Below, piece by piece: positions 22,344 to 30,772 of a stretch of 52,133 bases of DNA (position 1 is its first letter; every line of letters begins with the position of its first letter). The notes beneath the pieces were generated by a model, which saw only the letters and a program-made list of their open reading frames with translations, was not told the origin of the DNA and did no database searches. The stretch comes from Candidatus Saccharimonadota bacterium (lineage in GTDB: Bacteria; Patescibacteriota; Saccharimonadia; Saccharimonadales; JAQGHD01). The position numbers and the translations under genes are program-made. The stretch covers positions 1 through 52,133 of the forward strand of contig JAQGHD010000021.1 of the NCBI GenBank assembly GCA_028288965.1, in the 5' to 3' direction.

Positions 22344-23672
22344 ATGCCGATTCATTTATCTAGTGGCGGACGAATTGTTGTTATTGTTAATGGCGTCTTT
22401 TTGGCGCTTATTGGCTTGGCTATATTTTTATACCACCGGCACAAACATAATAAGTCCAGCCAGGCCACGGTGGATACAATCGTTAAACGAGAGGTTCGTA
22501 AAGAGCGGCTCAAGTCCGACATCATTTTAACGGCTATTGAAGATGGAGTGATTGTGGTGGATAACAATGGCACAATTCAGTTGTTCAATCCCGGGGCGGC
22601 GCGCATTACCGGTTGGTCGGCTGAGGAAGCAATCGGACTAGATTACGCCGCGGTACTGCGTCTGGTTGACGATAAAAACGGCGCTATCAACAAAGAGGTT
22701 AATCCATTAAGCCGAATATTCCACGAGGGTAAACCGATCCACGATAATAGTGCTTCTTTGGTGGCTAAGGCCGGCGATCGATTTCCCATTAGCTTGAGCG
22801 TTTCGCCACTCATAGATAGTGGTAATAAGGTTTCGGCCGCGGTGGGAATATTTAGGGACATCAGTACCGAGCGGGCTGAGGAGCAGCGCCGGGCTGAATT
22901 TATCAGCACCGCCAGCCACGAGATGCGCACTCCGGTAGCCGCCATTGAGGGCTATCTGGCCTTGGCGCTTAATGATCGAGTTTCGCATATTGATAGTAAA
23001 GCCAGGGAATACCTAGATAAAGCTCATGCTTCCACCCAACACCTTGGTAAGTTGTTTCAGGATCTCTTGACCAGTGCTCGGGCCGAAGATGGTCGATTGA
23101 GCAATCATCCGGTGGCAGTAGAGATGAGTGCCTTTTTAGAACAGCTGATCGATGGCCTGCGCTTTACGGCCGAGAAAAAGGGTTTGCACCTGGAATTTTT
23201 AATTGGTAGCAATACCGCTACCGTCGACGCCACCGACGCCTCCAAAGCTGTTGTCAAGCCGCTGTATTACGTCCACGTCGACCCAGACCGCATGCGAGAA
23301 GTAGTCGTCAACTTGTTTGATAACGCCGTGAAATACACCGAGTCTGGCAAAGTATCTATTGGTTTGACCGGGGATAGCGAAGTGGTGCAGCTACGTATAA
23401 CTGACACCGGTACCGGTATTCCTACCGAAGATATTTCACATTTGTTTCAAAAGTTTTATCGAGTGGATAGCTCGGCCACGCGGACCATTGGCGGTACAGG
23501 GCTCGGGCTGTTTATTGCTAGAAAAATTATCGAACTGTATCACGGAAAAATTTGGGTTGAGAGCCAATTACAAAAGGGCAGTACCTTTTTTATCAACTTA
23601 CCACGACTGTCCACCCAGAAAGCTACACAGCTACAATCGCAAGAGGCTAAGGATACCTCGCCGTTGATATGA
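22344..23672 (+). CDS. Membrane-bound PAS-domain sensor histidine kinase
   Basis: I place the start at ATG 22344 (442 residues), giving one transmembrane helix at the N-terminus (IVVIVNGVFLALIGLAIFLY); an in-frame TTG 81 bases upstream is possible. Order: helix, short linker, PAS domain (DGVIVVDNNGTIQLFNPGAARITGW), HisKA with phospho-acceptor His in FISTASHEMRTPVAAIEGY, and HATPase_c with N box NLFDNAVKYTESG, G1 DTGTGIP and G2 GTGLGLFIARK. It phosphorylates the response regulator encoded 64 bp downstream. The sensed signal is unknown; there is no large external domain, so sensing is probably through PAS or the membrane. Confidence 0.9.
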   Translation: MPIHLSSGGRIVVIVNGVFLALIGLAIFLYHRHKHNKSSQATVDTIVKREVRKERLKSDIILTAIEDGVIVVDNNGTIQLFNPGAARITGWSAEEAIGLDYAAVLRLVDDKNGAINKEVNPLSRIFHEGKPIHDNSASLVAKAGDRFPISLSVSPLIDSGNKVSAAVGIFRDISTERAEEQRRAEFISTASHEMRTPVAAIEGYLALALNDRVSHIDSKAREYLDKAHASTQHLGKLFQDLLTSARAEDGRLSNHPVAVEMSAFLEQLIDGLRFTAEKKGLHLEFLIGSNTATVDATDASKAVVKPLYYVHVDPDRMREVVVNLFDNAVKYTESGKVSIGLTGDSEVVQLRITDTGTGIPTEDISHLFQKFYRVDSSATRTIGGTGLGLFIARKIIELYHGKIWVESQLQKGSTFFINLPRLSTQKATQLQSQEAKDTSPLI

Positions 23673-23736
23673 CACAACAAAGTTCATGTTACAATAATTC
23701 AAGAGAAACATAAGCACCATAAAAGGCACCACCCCT

Positions 23737-25152
23737 ATGGCAAAAATAATGCTGGTTGAAGACGACAATAACCTGCGGGAAATCTACCAAGCCCGCTTGA
23801 CAGCTGAAGGCTATGAGACCGTTTCCGCTGCCGATGGTGAAGAAGCCTTAGCATTGGCCGTCAAGGAAAAACCAGACCTGATTATTGCCGATATTATGAT
23901 GCCTAAAATTAGTGGCTTTGACATGCTCGACATTTTGCGGAGCACCCCAGAAATCAAGCACACCAAGATTATTATGATGACCGCCTTAAGTCAGGCCGAA
24001 GACCGTGCCCGAGCCAACAAGCTTGGCGCCGATAGGTACCTGGTAAAGTCACAGGTCACCCTCGAAGATGTGGTTAAAACCGCCAAAGAGGTACTCGAAA
24101 GCAATGACGGACCGCCCAATCAACCAGCCGCCGACAAACCATCAACTGCTACTACCATACCAATGTCAGTCGCGCCCGGCCCATCCGATTCTCCCGCGAC
24201 TACACCCACACCTGTTGCCACACCCAGCGAGCCATCGATCACCACGTCCATTCCAATGGCTAGCCCGCCAAGCGATCCAGCAACCATAACTACGCCAACC
24301 CAAGACATCACACCGGCACCCCCAGCCGATACTCCAGCAGCTGCCACACCAGCCGAGCCTACCAGTCCGCTAAACGAGGCGCCTGACCCAAAAGTCCTTG
24401 AACCCTCGGCCGGGACAAAGCCGGCAGTATTATCTCCTGCTCACGATCCCTCGCCTAAACCTAGCACCGATACAGCAGCCAGCACCGCGGTGGCAATTGA
24501 TGCCGCAGGTAATTTAAGTCAGCCAGCAACTGCCGAAGAAGCCAGCGTAGAAGCTCAAATTCAAGACTTTATTAAACAAACCGGCACCAAAACGAGTGAG
24601 CCCAATCCAACACCAGCCTCTCCGGCTGGGCCAGCGCCGGCACTCGGCACGCCACCTACCGATGCCCCCGCTGCCAGTACATCAGCTCCTATTATTACCG
24701 GAGCCAAACCAAGTGATGGCAGCGTTGCCAAAGTTACCGCGTTTACGGTTGGCACCCCCTCGACTCCTGCGGCTCCAGGCAGTAATAATCCCAACGCTGT
24801 GCCAGCGCCTCAATTGACAAAATCAGAGGTACCCACACATAGCAATAAAATCATTCAGCCTATCAACGATCTCACCAAGCAGCCCGACCTCAACGCCCTG
24901 GTCGCCGAAGAAGGAGTGACAGCCACCGCCGCACCATCGGCCGACACAGTTATCGCCCCAGATGGCACCACCACCGTAGCTAGCTCCGAGCCCTTACCGG
25001 CAGAGCCCGAAGCCCCACCCAGCCAAGACGGGTCAGCCCCAGCGCCTCCCAGCACGCCGCATCCACCAGGACACGTCTTTTTGCCGCAAACACCGCCAGT
25101 CGTCGATGATGAAACAACGCCGCCAGTCGATCCCAATAGCGTAGCCCTCTAG
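23737..25152 (+). CDS. Response regulator with long Pro/Ala/Thr-rich tail
   Basis: A 471-residue protein. Residues 1-122 are a receiver domain: acidic pair VEDDNN, phospho-acceptor Asp in LIIADIMMP, MMTAL and K in YLVKSQ. The remaining ~345 residues are low complexity, rich in Pro, Ala, Thr and Ser, with no DNA-binding or enzymatic domain. Output must be through protein contacts or the tail itself. It is the partner of the upstream kinase. Such long disordered tails on receiver domains are unusual; the tail might tether or space a binding partner. A promoter-like TACAAT lies 45 bases upstream of the ATG. Confidence 0.85.
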   Translation: MAKIMLVEDDNNLREIYQARLTAEGYETVSAADGEEALALAVKEKPDLIIADIMMPKISGFDMLDILRSTPEIKHTKIIMMTALSQAEDRARANKLGADRYLVKSQVTLEDVVKTAKEVLESNDGPPNQPAADKPSTATTIPMSVAPGPSDSPATTPTPVATPSEPSITTSIPMASPPSDPATITTPTQDITPAPPADTPAAATPAEPTSPLNEAPDPKVLEPSAGTKPAVLSPAHDPSPKPSTDTAASTAVAIDAAGNLSQPATAEEASVEAQIQDFIKQTGTKTSEPNPTPASPAGPAPALGTPPTDAPAASTSAPIITGAKPSDGSVAKVTAFTVGTPSTPAAPGSNNPNAVPAPQLTKSEVPTHSNKIIQPINDLTKQPDLNALVAEEGVTATAAPSADTVIAPDGTTTVASSEPLPAEPEAPPSQDGSAPAPPSTPHPPGHVFLPQTPPVVDDETTPPVDPNSVAL

Positions 25153-25186
25153 GCTAAAACACCTCTGTTTATAGTAGACTAGCTGT

Positions 25187-25831
25187 ATGCGCATTAATCA
25201 ATACATTGCCTTGGCTACCGGTTTATCACGCCGTAAAGCCGATGAACTAGTGGCGAGTGGCAAGGTTGCGGTTAATAATCGGCCGGCTGAGACCGGACAA
25301 ACAATCCAAGACACCGATAGCGTCACGGTCAATAATCAAGCCGTCGGTTTGCCGAGCCTGACTACCATCATGCTCAACAAGCCGCCAGGTTACGTGACCA
25401 GCCGAGATGGCCAAGGCAGTCCGACCATTTATGATTTATTACCAACCCAGTTGCATCACCTCAAGCCCATCGGTCGACTGGATAAAGACTCATCCGGACT
25501 GTTATTACTCACCAATGACGGCCAGCTCGCCCAGCAACTGACGCATCCACGGCACCAAAAAACCAAACGGTATCAAGTAGCGCTCGACAAGCCTTTAGCC
25601 AATAAAGATCAGCCAGCCATGGAACAAGGAGTGTCGCTAGAAGACGGTCTCAGTCGCCTAAAGCTCAAAGGGCAGGGCACAGTCTGGACTGTCACCATGA
25701 GCGAAGGCCGCAACCGCCAAATTCGCCGCACCTTTGCGGCTCTGGGGTATAGGGTGACCGCACTCCATCGTACTCATTTTGGTTCGTATTTTTTAGGCGA
25801 TCTCAAGTCAGCTGCCTACGTATCAGTCTAA
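25187..25831 (+). CDS. RsuA/RluB-family rRNA pseudouridine synthase
   Basis: A 214-residue enzyme with an N-terminal S4 RNA-binding domain (RINQYIALATGLSRRKADELVASGKVAVNN) and a catalytic domain with GRLDKDSSGLLLLTNDG, where the Asp attacks uridine, and MSEGRNRQIRRTFAALGYRVTALHR. It converts a uridine of rRNA to pseudouridine; RluB/RluE/RluF-like or RsuA-like cannot be separated by eye. A TAGACT/leaderless arrangement precedes ATG 25187. Confidence 0.88.
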   Translation: MRINQYIALATGLSRRKADELVASGKVAVNNRPAETGQTIQDTDSVTVNNQAVGLPSLTTIMLNKPPGYVTSRDGQGSPTIYDLLPTQLHHLKPIGRLDKDSSGLLLLTNDGQLAQQLTHPRHQKTKRYQVALDKPLANKDQPAMEQGVSLEDGLSRLKLKGQGTVWTVTMSEGRNRQIRRTFAALGYRVTALHRTHFGSYFLGDLKSAAYVSV

Positions 25832-25907
25832 AAGCCTAAAGTAAGTTTATTATGAAATATAGACAAATACTTTGCAATACGGCTTATCTCAGTTAGACTT
25901 AGGACAT

Positions 25908-27227
25908 ATGGCACAGCAAAAAGTACCCATCGTAGCAATTGTAGGACGAGCCAATGTTGGCAAGTCCAGCTTATTTAACACGATTTTAAATCGACGCGAA
26001 GCGATTGTCGCCAGAGAAGCAGGCACCACCCGAGACAGCATTATTGCCAGAGCCAGCCATAAAAGTAAGGACTTTTGGCTGGTAGACACCGCCGGCATGA
26101 AAGATCCGGAGGATGATTTTGAATTTACCATTCAAGAACAGATAACTCAGGCCGTCAGTGATGCTGATATTATCTGGCTAGTACTAGAAGCTGACCTGCC
26201 GATCACCGATGAAGATCGGCGCATTGCCAAACTGGCGCTCAAGAGTCGCAAGCCAGTGATGCTGGTGGTAAATAAGCTCGATAAAGCGCCGCGCGCAGAT
26301 CTGGCAGATTTTCAAAAACTCGGGGTTAAGCCGATTATTGGTACCAGCACCACCCAAAATCAGGGTATCCAGACACTGCTTGACGAACTGGTAGCCAATA
26401 TTCCTAAGGCTAGTATTAAAGAGGCCCCGGATCGCATACGGGTAGCGATTGTCGGCCGTCCAAATGTGGGCAAATCTCAACTGTTTAACTCTTTAAGCAA
26501 AAAACAACAAGCTATTGTGGCTGACCGAGCCGGCACCACTCGGGATATAAACCGATCAATTATTCGATACAACGGTCGCGAAATTGAGCTGCTGGATACG
26601 GCTGGTATTCGCCGCAGCGGCCGGATAGAGAGAGGGGTGGAGAAGTTTAGCGTCCTAAGAGCCCTCAGCGCCATTGAGCAAGCCGATGTGGCCCTGGTGC
26701 TGATGGATGTCAACGAACTAAACGTCCAGTTAGACCAAAAAATTGCCGGTATGGTGAAGGAAGCGGGCAAGGGATTAATCTTAGTGGTCAGTAAGTGGGA
26801 TAGCGCCGAAGGCAAAACCGCCTTCACCCGTGACGAATTAGCCCCTCAGATCCAACAAGAGTTTGTCTTTGTACCCTGGGCACCGCTTGTTTTTACCAGC
26901 GCCGTTACCGGACAGAACGTCACTAAGTTGTTTGATTTGGTGGTCGACATTGTCGCGCGCCGCACGCAGCGCATCAGTACCCCTGAGCTGAACCGTTGGC
27001 TACGTAAAACCACCGACACCCATCCGCCAGCTGGCCTCAAGAGCCGCACACCAAAACTAAACTACATTGCCCAAGAAAGCCAGACCGACATGCCCAGCTT
27101 TAAAGTCTTTGGCTCGCATACTAAATTCTTGCACTGGAGCTACAAACGCTACATGGATCGTAAACTGCGCGAAACCTACGATTATGCCGGCACACCGGTC
27201 AAATTTTGGTACATAGAAAAACATTAA
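25908..27227 (+). CDS. der: Ribosome-assembly GTPase Der (EngA)
   Basis: A 439-residue protein starting at ATG 25908, the usual Der N-terminus MAQQKVPIVAIVGRANVGKSSLFN. Two tandem G domains: first P-loop GRANVGKSS, DTAG and NKLD; second P-loop GRPNVGKSQ, DTAGIRR and SKWD. The C-terminal KH-like domain follows (VFGSHTKFLHWSYKRYMDRKLRETYDYAGTPVKFWY). Der is essential for maturation of the 50S subunit. Length is normal. Ends just before the cassette 6 promoter. Confidence 0.95.
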   Translation: MAQQKVPIVAIVGRANVGKSSLFNTILNRREAIVAREAGTTRDSIIARASHKSKDFWLVDTAGMKDPEDDFEFTIQEQITQAVSDADIIWLVLEADLPITDEDRRIAKLALKSRKPVMLVVNKLDKAPRADLADFQKLGVKPIIGTSTTQNQGIQTLLDELVANIPKASIKEAPDRIRVAIVGRPNVGKSQLFNSLSKKQQAIVADRAGTTRDINRSIIRYNGREIELLDTAGIRRSGRIERGVEKFSVLRALSAIEQADVALVLMDVNELNVQLDQKIAGMVKEAGKGLILVVSKWDSAEGKTAFTRDELAPQIQQEFVFVPWAPLVFTSAVTGQNVTKLFDLVVDIVARRTQRISTPELNRWLRKTTDTHPPAGLKSRTPKLNYIAQESQTDMPSFKVFGSHTKFLHWSYKRYMDRKLRETYDYAGTPVKFWYIEKH

Positions 27228-27243
27228 TTAGCCCGTAAGGGTA

Positions 27244-27472
27244 TTGACTTTTTATCACCTCTGTTATATAATAGTTAACCTTGGTGAGCGAGGTTTACCT
27301 CTGTTTACCAAGTAATTTTACAATCAGATAGGTAGAGAAGTTAGGCACATTCAGTGCTGAGCGTAGAGTATCGTTGCCAGAAACGATTTTGTACGCTCAG
27401 CGCCATGGATGGCACTAGCTCGGAGGCATCCGCCTCCACCCCAAACCCCTAGTTACGAAAGCAGGTGGTTGC
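27244..27472 (+). promoter_or_regulatory. Promoter and structured leader of cassette 6
   Basis: TTGACT (27244-27249), 17 bases, TATAAT (27267-27272); start near 27279. The transcript opens with hairpin CUUGGU...ACCAAG (27280-27312), then GUAAUUUUACAA and AUCAGAUAGGUAGAG (27323-27337), which is perfectly complementary over 15 bases to 28551-28565 behind the gene. Next is a strong hairpin GCUGAGCGUA/UACGCUCAGC with inner AUCGUU/AACGAU, and GGAGGC/GCCUCC. AGGUGG is the ribosome site for GTG 27473. Confidence 0.85.
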
Positions 27473-28444
27473 GTGCGCAAGGCACGAAACTTGGTTGCTG
27501 CAATTTTCTTCATGTTGGCTCCGATTCTCGGCGTGCAGGCCTTTGACATGGTCAAGGCATACGCCCACTCGGGCAACCTGAGTGCAAACTGCGTGGAGGG
27601 CGTTGTCTTCCACTACAAGCACTTCAGCCAGCTGACACCGATCGACTCCTTGGTCACCGTCAAGGGTGCCAAGATCAGCGACATTTACAACCCAGATGCC
27701 AAGCCGGCAGTCGTCGGCGACGGCGATTTGGTGTTGGTCGGTCCCAACAACCTGAAGAACCTTGGCAGCATCGTCGCGACGGCTACGGCCGATTGGTTTG
27801 CCGATAACGTACAGGCCCATGCCGAACCGATTTCGGTACAACTCAATTGCGGAGAAGTACCCGTTGTGCCACCGCTAACTGGTGACCACTCGAGCAGCTT
27901 TCCGACCTGCCAAGACGTCATCGCGGCACACGACCAGCACACGTCCATGACCTTCGACCTCATCTTCAGCACCGGTAACGGCACTACTACGACTCACATG
28001 CAGCTGTTCATCTCCGAACAGGATCACGAACCGCTGTACGACGAGCAGGTAGCGGCGAACCAGACGCGTACGGTGAAAATACCAATCGGCCCCGGGCAGA
28101 CGGTGCAACCAGTGTTGGTGCAAGACGGCAACGTCGTCCCGCACATCCCGCCGGCTACGGCTCCCACACTCGCAGAGTGCCTGCCCAAGTCGCCCACACC
28201 TCAACCGAAGTGCGGTCAGTACGGCGGTGGCGACTGCAGCAACCCGACAACCCCGACCCCGGAGGTCAAACACAACACACCAACTGCACCAGCCGGGCAG
28301 CTGCCATTCACCGGTCCGCGGAAATACCTCGGGCTGACGATCCACCAGTGGTTCCTCGTGGGACTCTGTACGATCGGATTCGGCATCTTGTTCCTCGCCG
28401 GCGCAAGCTTTGGCAATAAGGATCGTTTGCGGTATATGCAGTAG
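27473..28444 (+). CDS. Surface protein with LPFTG sorting signal
   Basis: A 323-residue exported protein starting at GTG 27473. N-terminal signal peptide (ARNLVAAIFFMLAPILGVQAF), an extracellular part that looks beta-rich, including one segment VVHFHYKHF-like after NCVEGVVF and a second domain (MTFDLIFSTGNGTTTTHMQLF), then a Pro/Thr-rich wall-spanning stretch. The C-terminus is LPFTG followed by a hydrophobic helix (WFLVGLCTIGFGILFLAGASF) and KDR, the classic sortase cell-wall anchor. It is probably displayed on the outer face and might mediate host contact. No sortase gene is in the window. GC-rich relative to der and pth on either side; expressed from cassette-type RNA but without a hammerhead. 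Confidence 0.8.
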   Translation: MRKARNLVAAIFFMLAPILGVQAFDMVKAYAHSGNLSANCVEGVVFHYKHFSQLTPIDSLVTVKGAKISDIYNPDAKPAVVGDGDLVLVGPNNLKNLGSIVATATADWFADNVQAHAEPISVQLNCGEVPVVPPLTGDHSSSFPTCQDVIAAHDQHTSMTFDLIFSTGNGTTTTHMQLFISEQDHEPLYDEQVAANQTRTVKIPIGPGQTVQPVLVQDGNVVPHIPPATAPTLAECLPKSPTPQPKCGQYGGGDCSNPTTPTPEVKHNTPTAPAGQLPFTGPRKYLGLTIHQWFLVGLCTIGFGILFLAGASFGNKDRLRYMQ

Positions 28445-28575
28445 GGGGAACTTCCTTCGGGAAGTAGGAGGCGGAGTAGCCAGAGGGCCGGGAGGTAAGT
28501 CTGAGTGATGGCATTCGCCGTCAACCAGCACTCTCGGCCTTCGGCCACCGCTCTACCTATCTGATATACCCCCTT
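28443..28575 (+). ncRNA. Structured 3'-UTR of cassette 6 (no hammerhead)
   Basis: AGGGGG/CCCCCU (28443-28448, 28569-28574) could close the module. Inside are ACUUCC-UUCG-GGAAGU (28450-28465), GGCCGGGAG/CUCUCGGCC, UGAUGGC/GCCGUCA, and CUCUACCUAUCUGAU (28551-28565), the partner of the leader segment at 27323-27337. A weaker local alternative pairs UAGGAGGCGG with the same 3' strand. I find no CUGANGA/GAAA core and no U-tract. Confidence 0.75.
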
Positions 28576-28679
28576 AAACCCACGCATGATTGCTTTATAA
28601 AGAAATAATGCCTGTGTTTAAGACTTACAAGTGCCTGGCGTTAAGTGTATTTTGCCGCCATTTCTTTTATAGTAAGGGA

Positions 28680-29318
28680 ATGCCTTTTCTGCAGAAAAAA
28701 CCACTTATAGGCACCAGTGTGCCGTTATACACCGTTGGATTGAACCGGACCCTAGTCATTGTGGGTCTTGGCAACCCCGGCAAAGAATACACCGCCACTC
28801 GGCATAATATTGGTTTTGCGTGCCTAGACGCTATCCATGCCAGCAGTGACTTTCCGGCCTGGATACATAAAAAAGATCTCCAGGCCCAAATTAGTGTCCA
28901 GAATGTGGCGGGCACCCGAGTTATTTTGGCTAAGCCGACCACTTTTATGAACCGCAGCGGTGAGGCCACGCAGGCTATCCTGCATTTTTATAAACTAACA
29001 CCGCGCGATCTGCTGGTCGTCCACGACGAACTGGATATTCCATTTGGTCAGATTCGTTTGCGCGTGGGGGGCAGTTCGGCCGGTAACAACGGTGTGGCCA
29101 GCATTATCCAACACACGGGCGAAGAATTTGCGCGGGTGCGCGTTGGCATTCGTAACGAGATTGCCGAGCAGGCCGACGGCGCTGATTTTGTTTTAAGCAA
29201 ATTTAGCAAAGAGGAACAAGCACAGTTGAAAGCGCTCACCCAAGAAGTCACCGTTACCCTAACCGAGTTCATCCACCAGGTCCAAATAACCACCGAGACC
29301 AGAAGTTTTATTATCTAA
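28680..29318 (+). CDS. pth: Peptidyl-tRNA hydrolase
   Basis: Pth cleaves peptidyl-tRNA released from stalled ribosomes. The core motifs are LVIVGLGNPGKEYTATRHNIGF (catalytic His in RHNIGF), AKPTTFMNRSGEA, VVHDELDIPFGQIRLR and GGSSAGNNGVASI. I choose ATG 28680 because TATAGT lies about eight bases upstream, but this leaves ~20 extra residues before the conserved core. A TTG at 28740 would give the standard N-terminus, and an ATG at 28608 a longer one. The C-terminus is normal (about 190 residues of core). Confidence 0.92.
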   Translation: MPFLQKKPLIGTSVPLYTVGLNRTLVIVGLGNPGKEYTATRHNIGFACLDAIHASSDFPAWIHKKDLQAQISVQNVAGTRVILAKPTTFMNRSGEATQAILHFYKLTPRDLLVVHDELDIPFGQIRLRVGGSSAGNNGVASIIQHTGEEFARVRVGIRNEIAEQADGADFVLSKFSKEEQAQLKALTQEVTVTLTEFIHQVQITTETRSFII

Positions 29319-29343
29319 TGCCACGGCCTGTCCAGCCGTTTAA

Positions 29344-30309
29344 CTACTGCAGTTGCAGCGATTTAATAATGTCTATAGCTTGCTTGTAGGCTTTGGTAGT
29401 TTGGAATGAGGTAGTGGGCACGGTGTTGGTGGCCATGTCGTCGACCAGGTCTTTGGCCGAATAACCACCAGAGATAATATAGGTGTCAGCTTCTTTGCCG
29501 TAATTTGGCCCCAAGGTATCGTCTTTTTTCAGATTGAAATTGCCAGCCACAAAGAAGTAGGCAAAATTGTCCGCAGTATCCAGCCCAAAGAACGAGACGT
29601 AAGTTTGCTTGCGCTGCGAGCTAGTGGGCTGCGTGTAGGTTAATTGCTCGGAGGGCTGAATGGCCACCCCGCGACCAATGTATTTGCTGTCAGGCGGACG
29701 GGCACCTTGCCGAATATAAATCCTAAAATTGCCCGTCAGCGTGCCTTTATTGGTCGTTTTATAAGTAAAATCTGGCGATACAAACCGGACGCCACCATCC
29801 GTGCCATCGGTAGCCGTCCAGGTACTGGGGTAGTTTAGCGTCAGGCTCAGCGCGGCATTAGTATATTTCTTGGTACCGGTAACATCTGGGACATCACTGG
29901 TTTTAGCAGTGCTCGGCGCTGGACTACTGGCGGTACTTTTGGCAGCTGTAGGCGTAACGGCGGGTTTATTGCGCTTGCTCCACCAAAACTTGTAGCCTCC
30001 GTAACCGCCCCCGGCCAAAAGAATCAGCACCAGAAGGCCCACTACGATCTTACCGATAGGCATTGGCGTTTTTGGCTTTTTTGAAACCGGGGCAGGCGGG
30101 CTGGCATCTTCTGGCATGTTTAGAGGTGCGCTTAAATCATCATCTAAGGAGCGGGATCTGGGCGCCGGCAGCGAAGCTGATGCAGCCGGCTCGGGCTGGT
30201 GGGTTGGCGGGTGTGTATGCACGGGCACAGCCTTAGGCTGCCCTTTTTCATCAGCTGAGTCATGTGGCAGGGGTGGAGGGCCTGGAATTTGTGATTCGTT
30301 ATCAGCCAT
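29344..30309 (-). CDS. Single-pass membrane protein with extracellular domain
   Basis: A 321-residue protein: a Pro-rich acidic cytoplasmic N-terminus of ~85 residues, a membrane helix (IGKIVVGLLVLILLAGGGYGGYKFWW), a Ser/Thr/Ala linker and an external domain beginning KKYTNAALSLTLNYPSTWTATDGTDGGVRFVSPDF. That strand-rich opening resembles PsbP-like domains of bacterial lipoproteins. Function unknown. It converges with pth and diverges from the zincin gene. Confidence 0.7.
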   Translation of the reverse strand: MADNESQIPGPPPLPHDSADEKGQPKAVPVHTHPPTHQPEPAASASLPAPRSRSLDDDLSAPLNMPEDASPPAPVSKKPKTPMPIGKIVVGLLVLILLAGGGYGGYKFWWSKRNKPAVTPTAAKSTASSPAPSTAKTSDVPDVTGTKKYTNAALSLTLNYPSTWTATDGTDGGVRFVSPDFTYKTTNKGTLTGNFRIYIRQGARPPDSKYIGRGVAIQPSEQLTYTQPTSSQRKQTYVSFFGLDTADNFAYFFVAGNFNLKKDDTLGPNYGKEADTYIISGGYSAKDLVDDMATNTVPTTSFQTTKAYKQAIDIIKSLQLQ

Positions 30310-30362
30310 TATCTAGTAATCCTTATCCTTACTGTATCACAAAGCTATGGTAAAGTGAGGGG

Positions 30363-30734
30363 ATGACCATCAGCGACAAAGAGTTTGAGGAAATTGTCAC
30401 CCAGGCAATTGATAAACTGCCAGAAAAGTACGGCCAGCGGCTGAAGAATGTAGCCTTTGTGATCGAAGATGATCCAACCGAAGAACAGCGCCAGCAGCTG
30501 CATTTGTATAACGGTCAAACCTTGTTTGGCCTGTACCAGGGCGTGCCGCTGACGCGTCGAGGGTCGGGGTACAACCTGGTGTTGCCGGATAAAATCACCT
30601 TATTTAAGAATCCCTTGTCAGCCACCTGTTTTACGCTTGCCCAACTAAAAGAACGGGTCTACCACACCATTTGGCACGAAGTCGCGCACTATTTTGGCCT
30701 GGATCATACTGATATTGCTAAACGCGAGCGCTAA
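30363..30734 (+). CDS. Zincin-like metallopeptidase (PF06262 type)
   Basis: A 123-residue cytoplasmic protein with HTIWHEVAHYFGLDH near the C-terminus: HExxH plus GxxH two residues on, the zinc ligands of the small 'Zincin_1' family. LPEKYGQRLKNVAFVIEDDPT and TLFGLYQGVPLTRR are also typical of it. Substrate is unknown. Normal length for the family. The leaderless-type start follows TATGGTAAAG. Confidence 0.85.
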   Translation: MTISDKEFEEIVTQAIDKLPEKYGQRLKNVAFVIEDDPTEEQRQQLHLYNGQTLFGLYQGVPLTRRGSGYNLVLPDKITLFKNPLSATCFTLAQLKERVYHTIWHEVAHYFGLDHTDIAKRER

Positions 30735-30772
30735 ACTACATTGTTACGACAAATTCTGGTAGCGTTATATAT

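Noticed and set aside
27323-28565. The 15-bp inverted repeat around the LPFTG gene as transposon terminal repeats
   Set aside because: No transposase, no target duplication, and the repeats lie inside the transcript in the same place as the pairing segments of the other cassettes.
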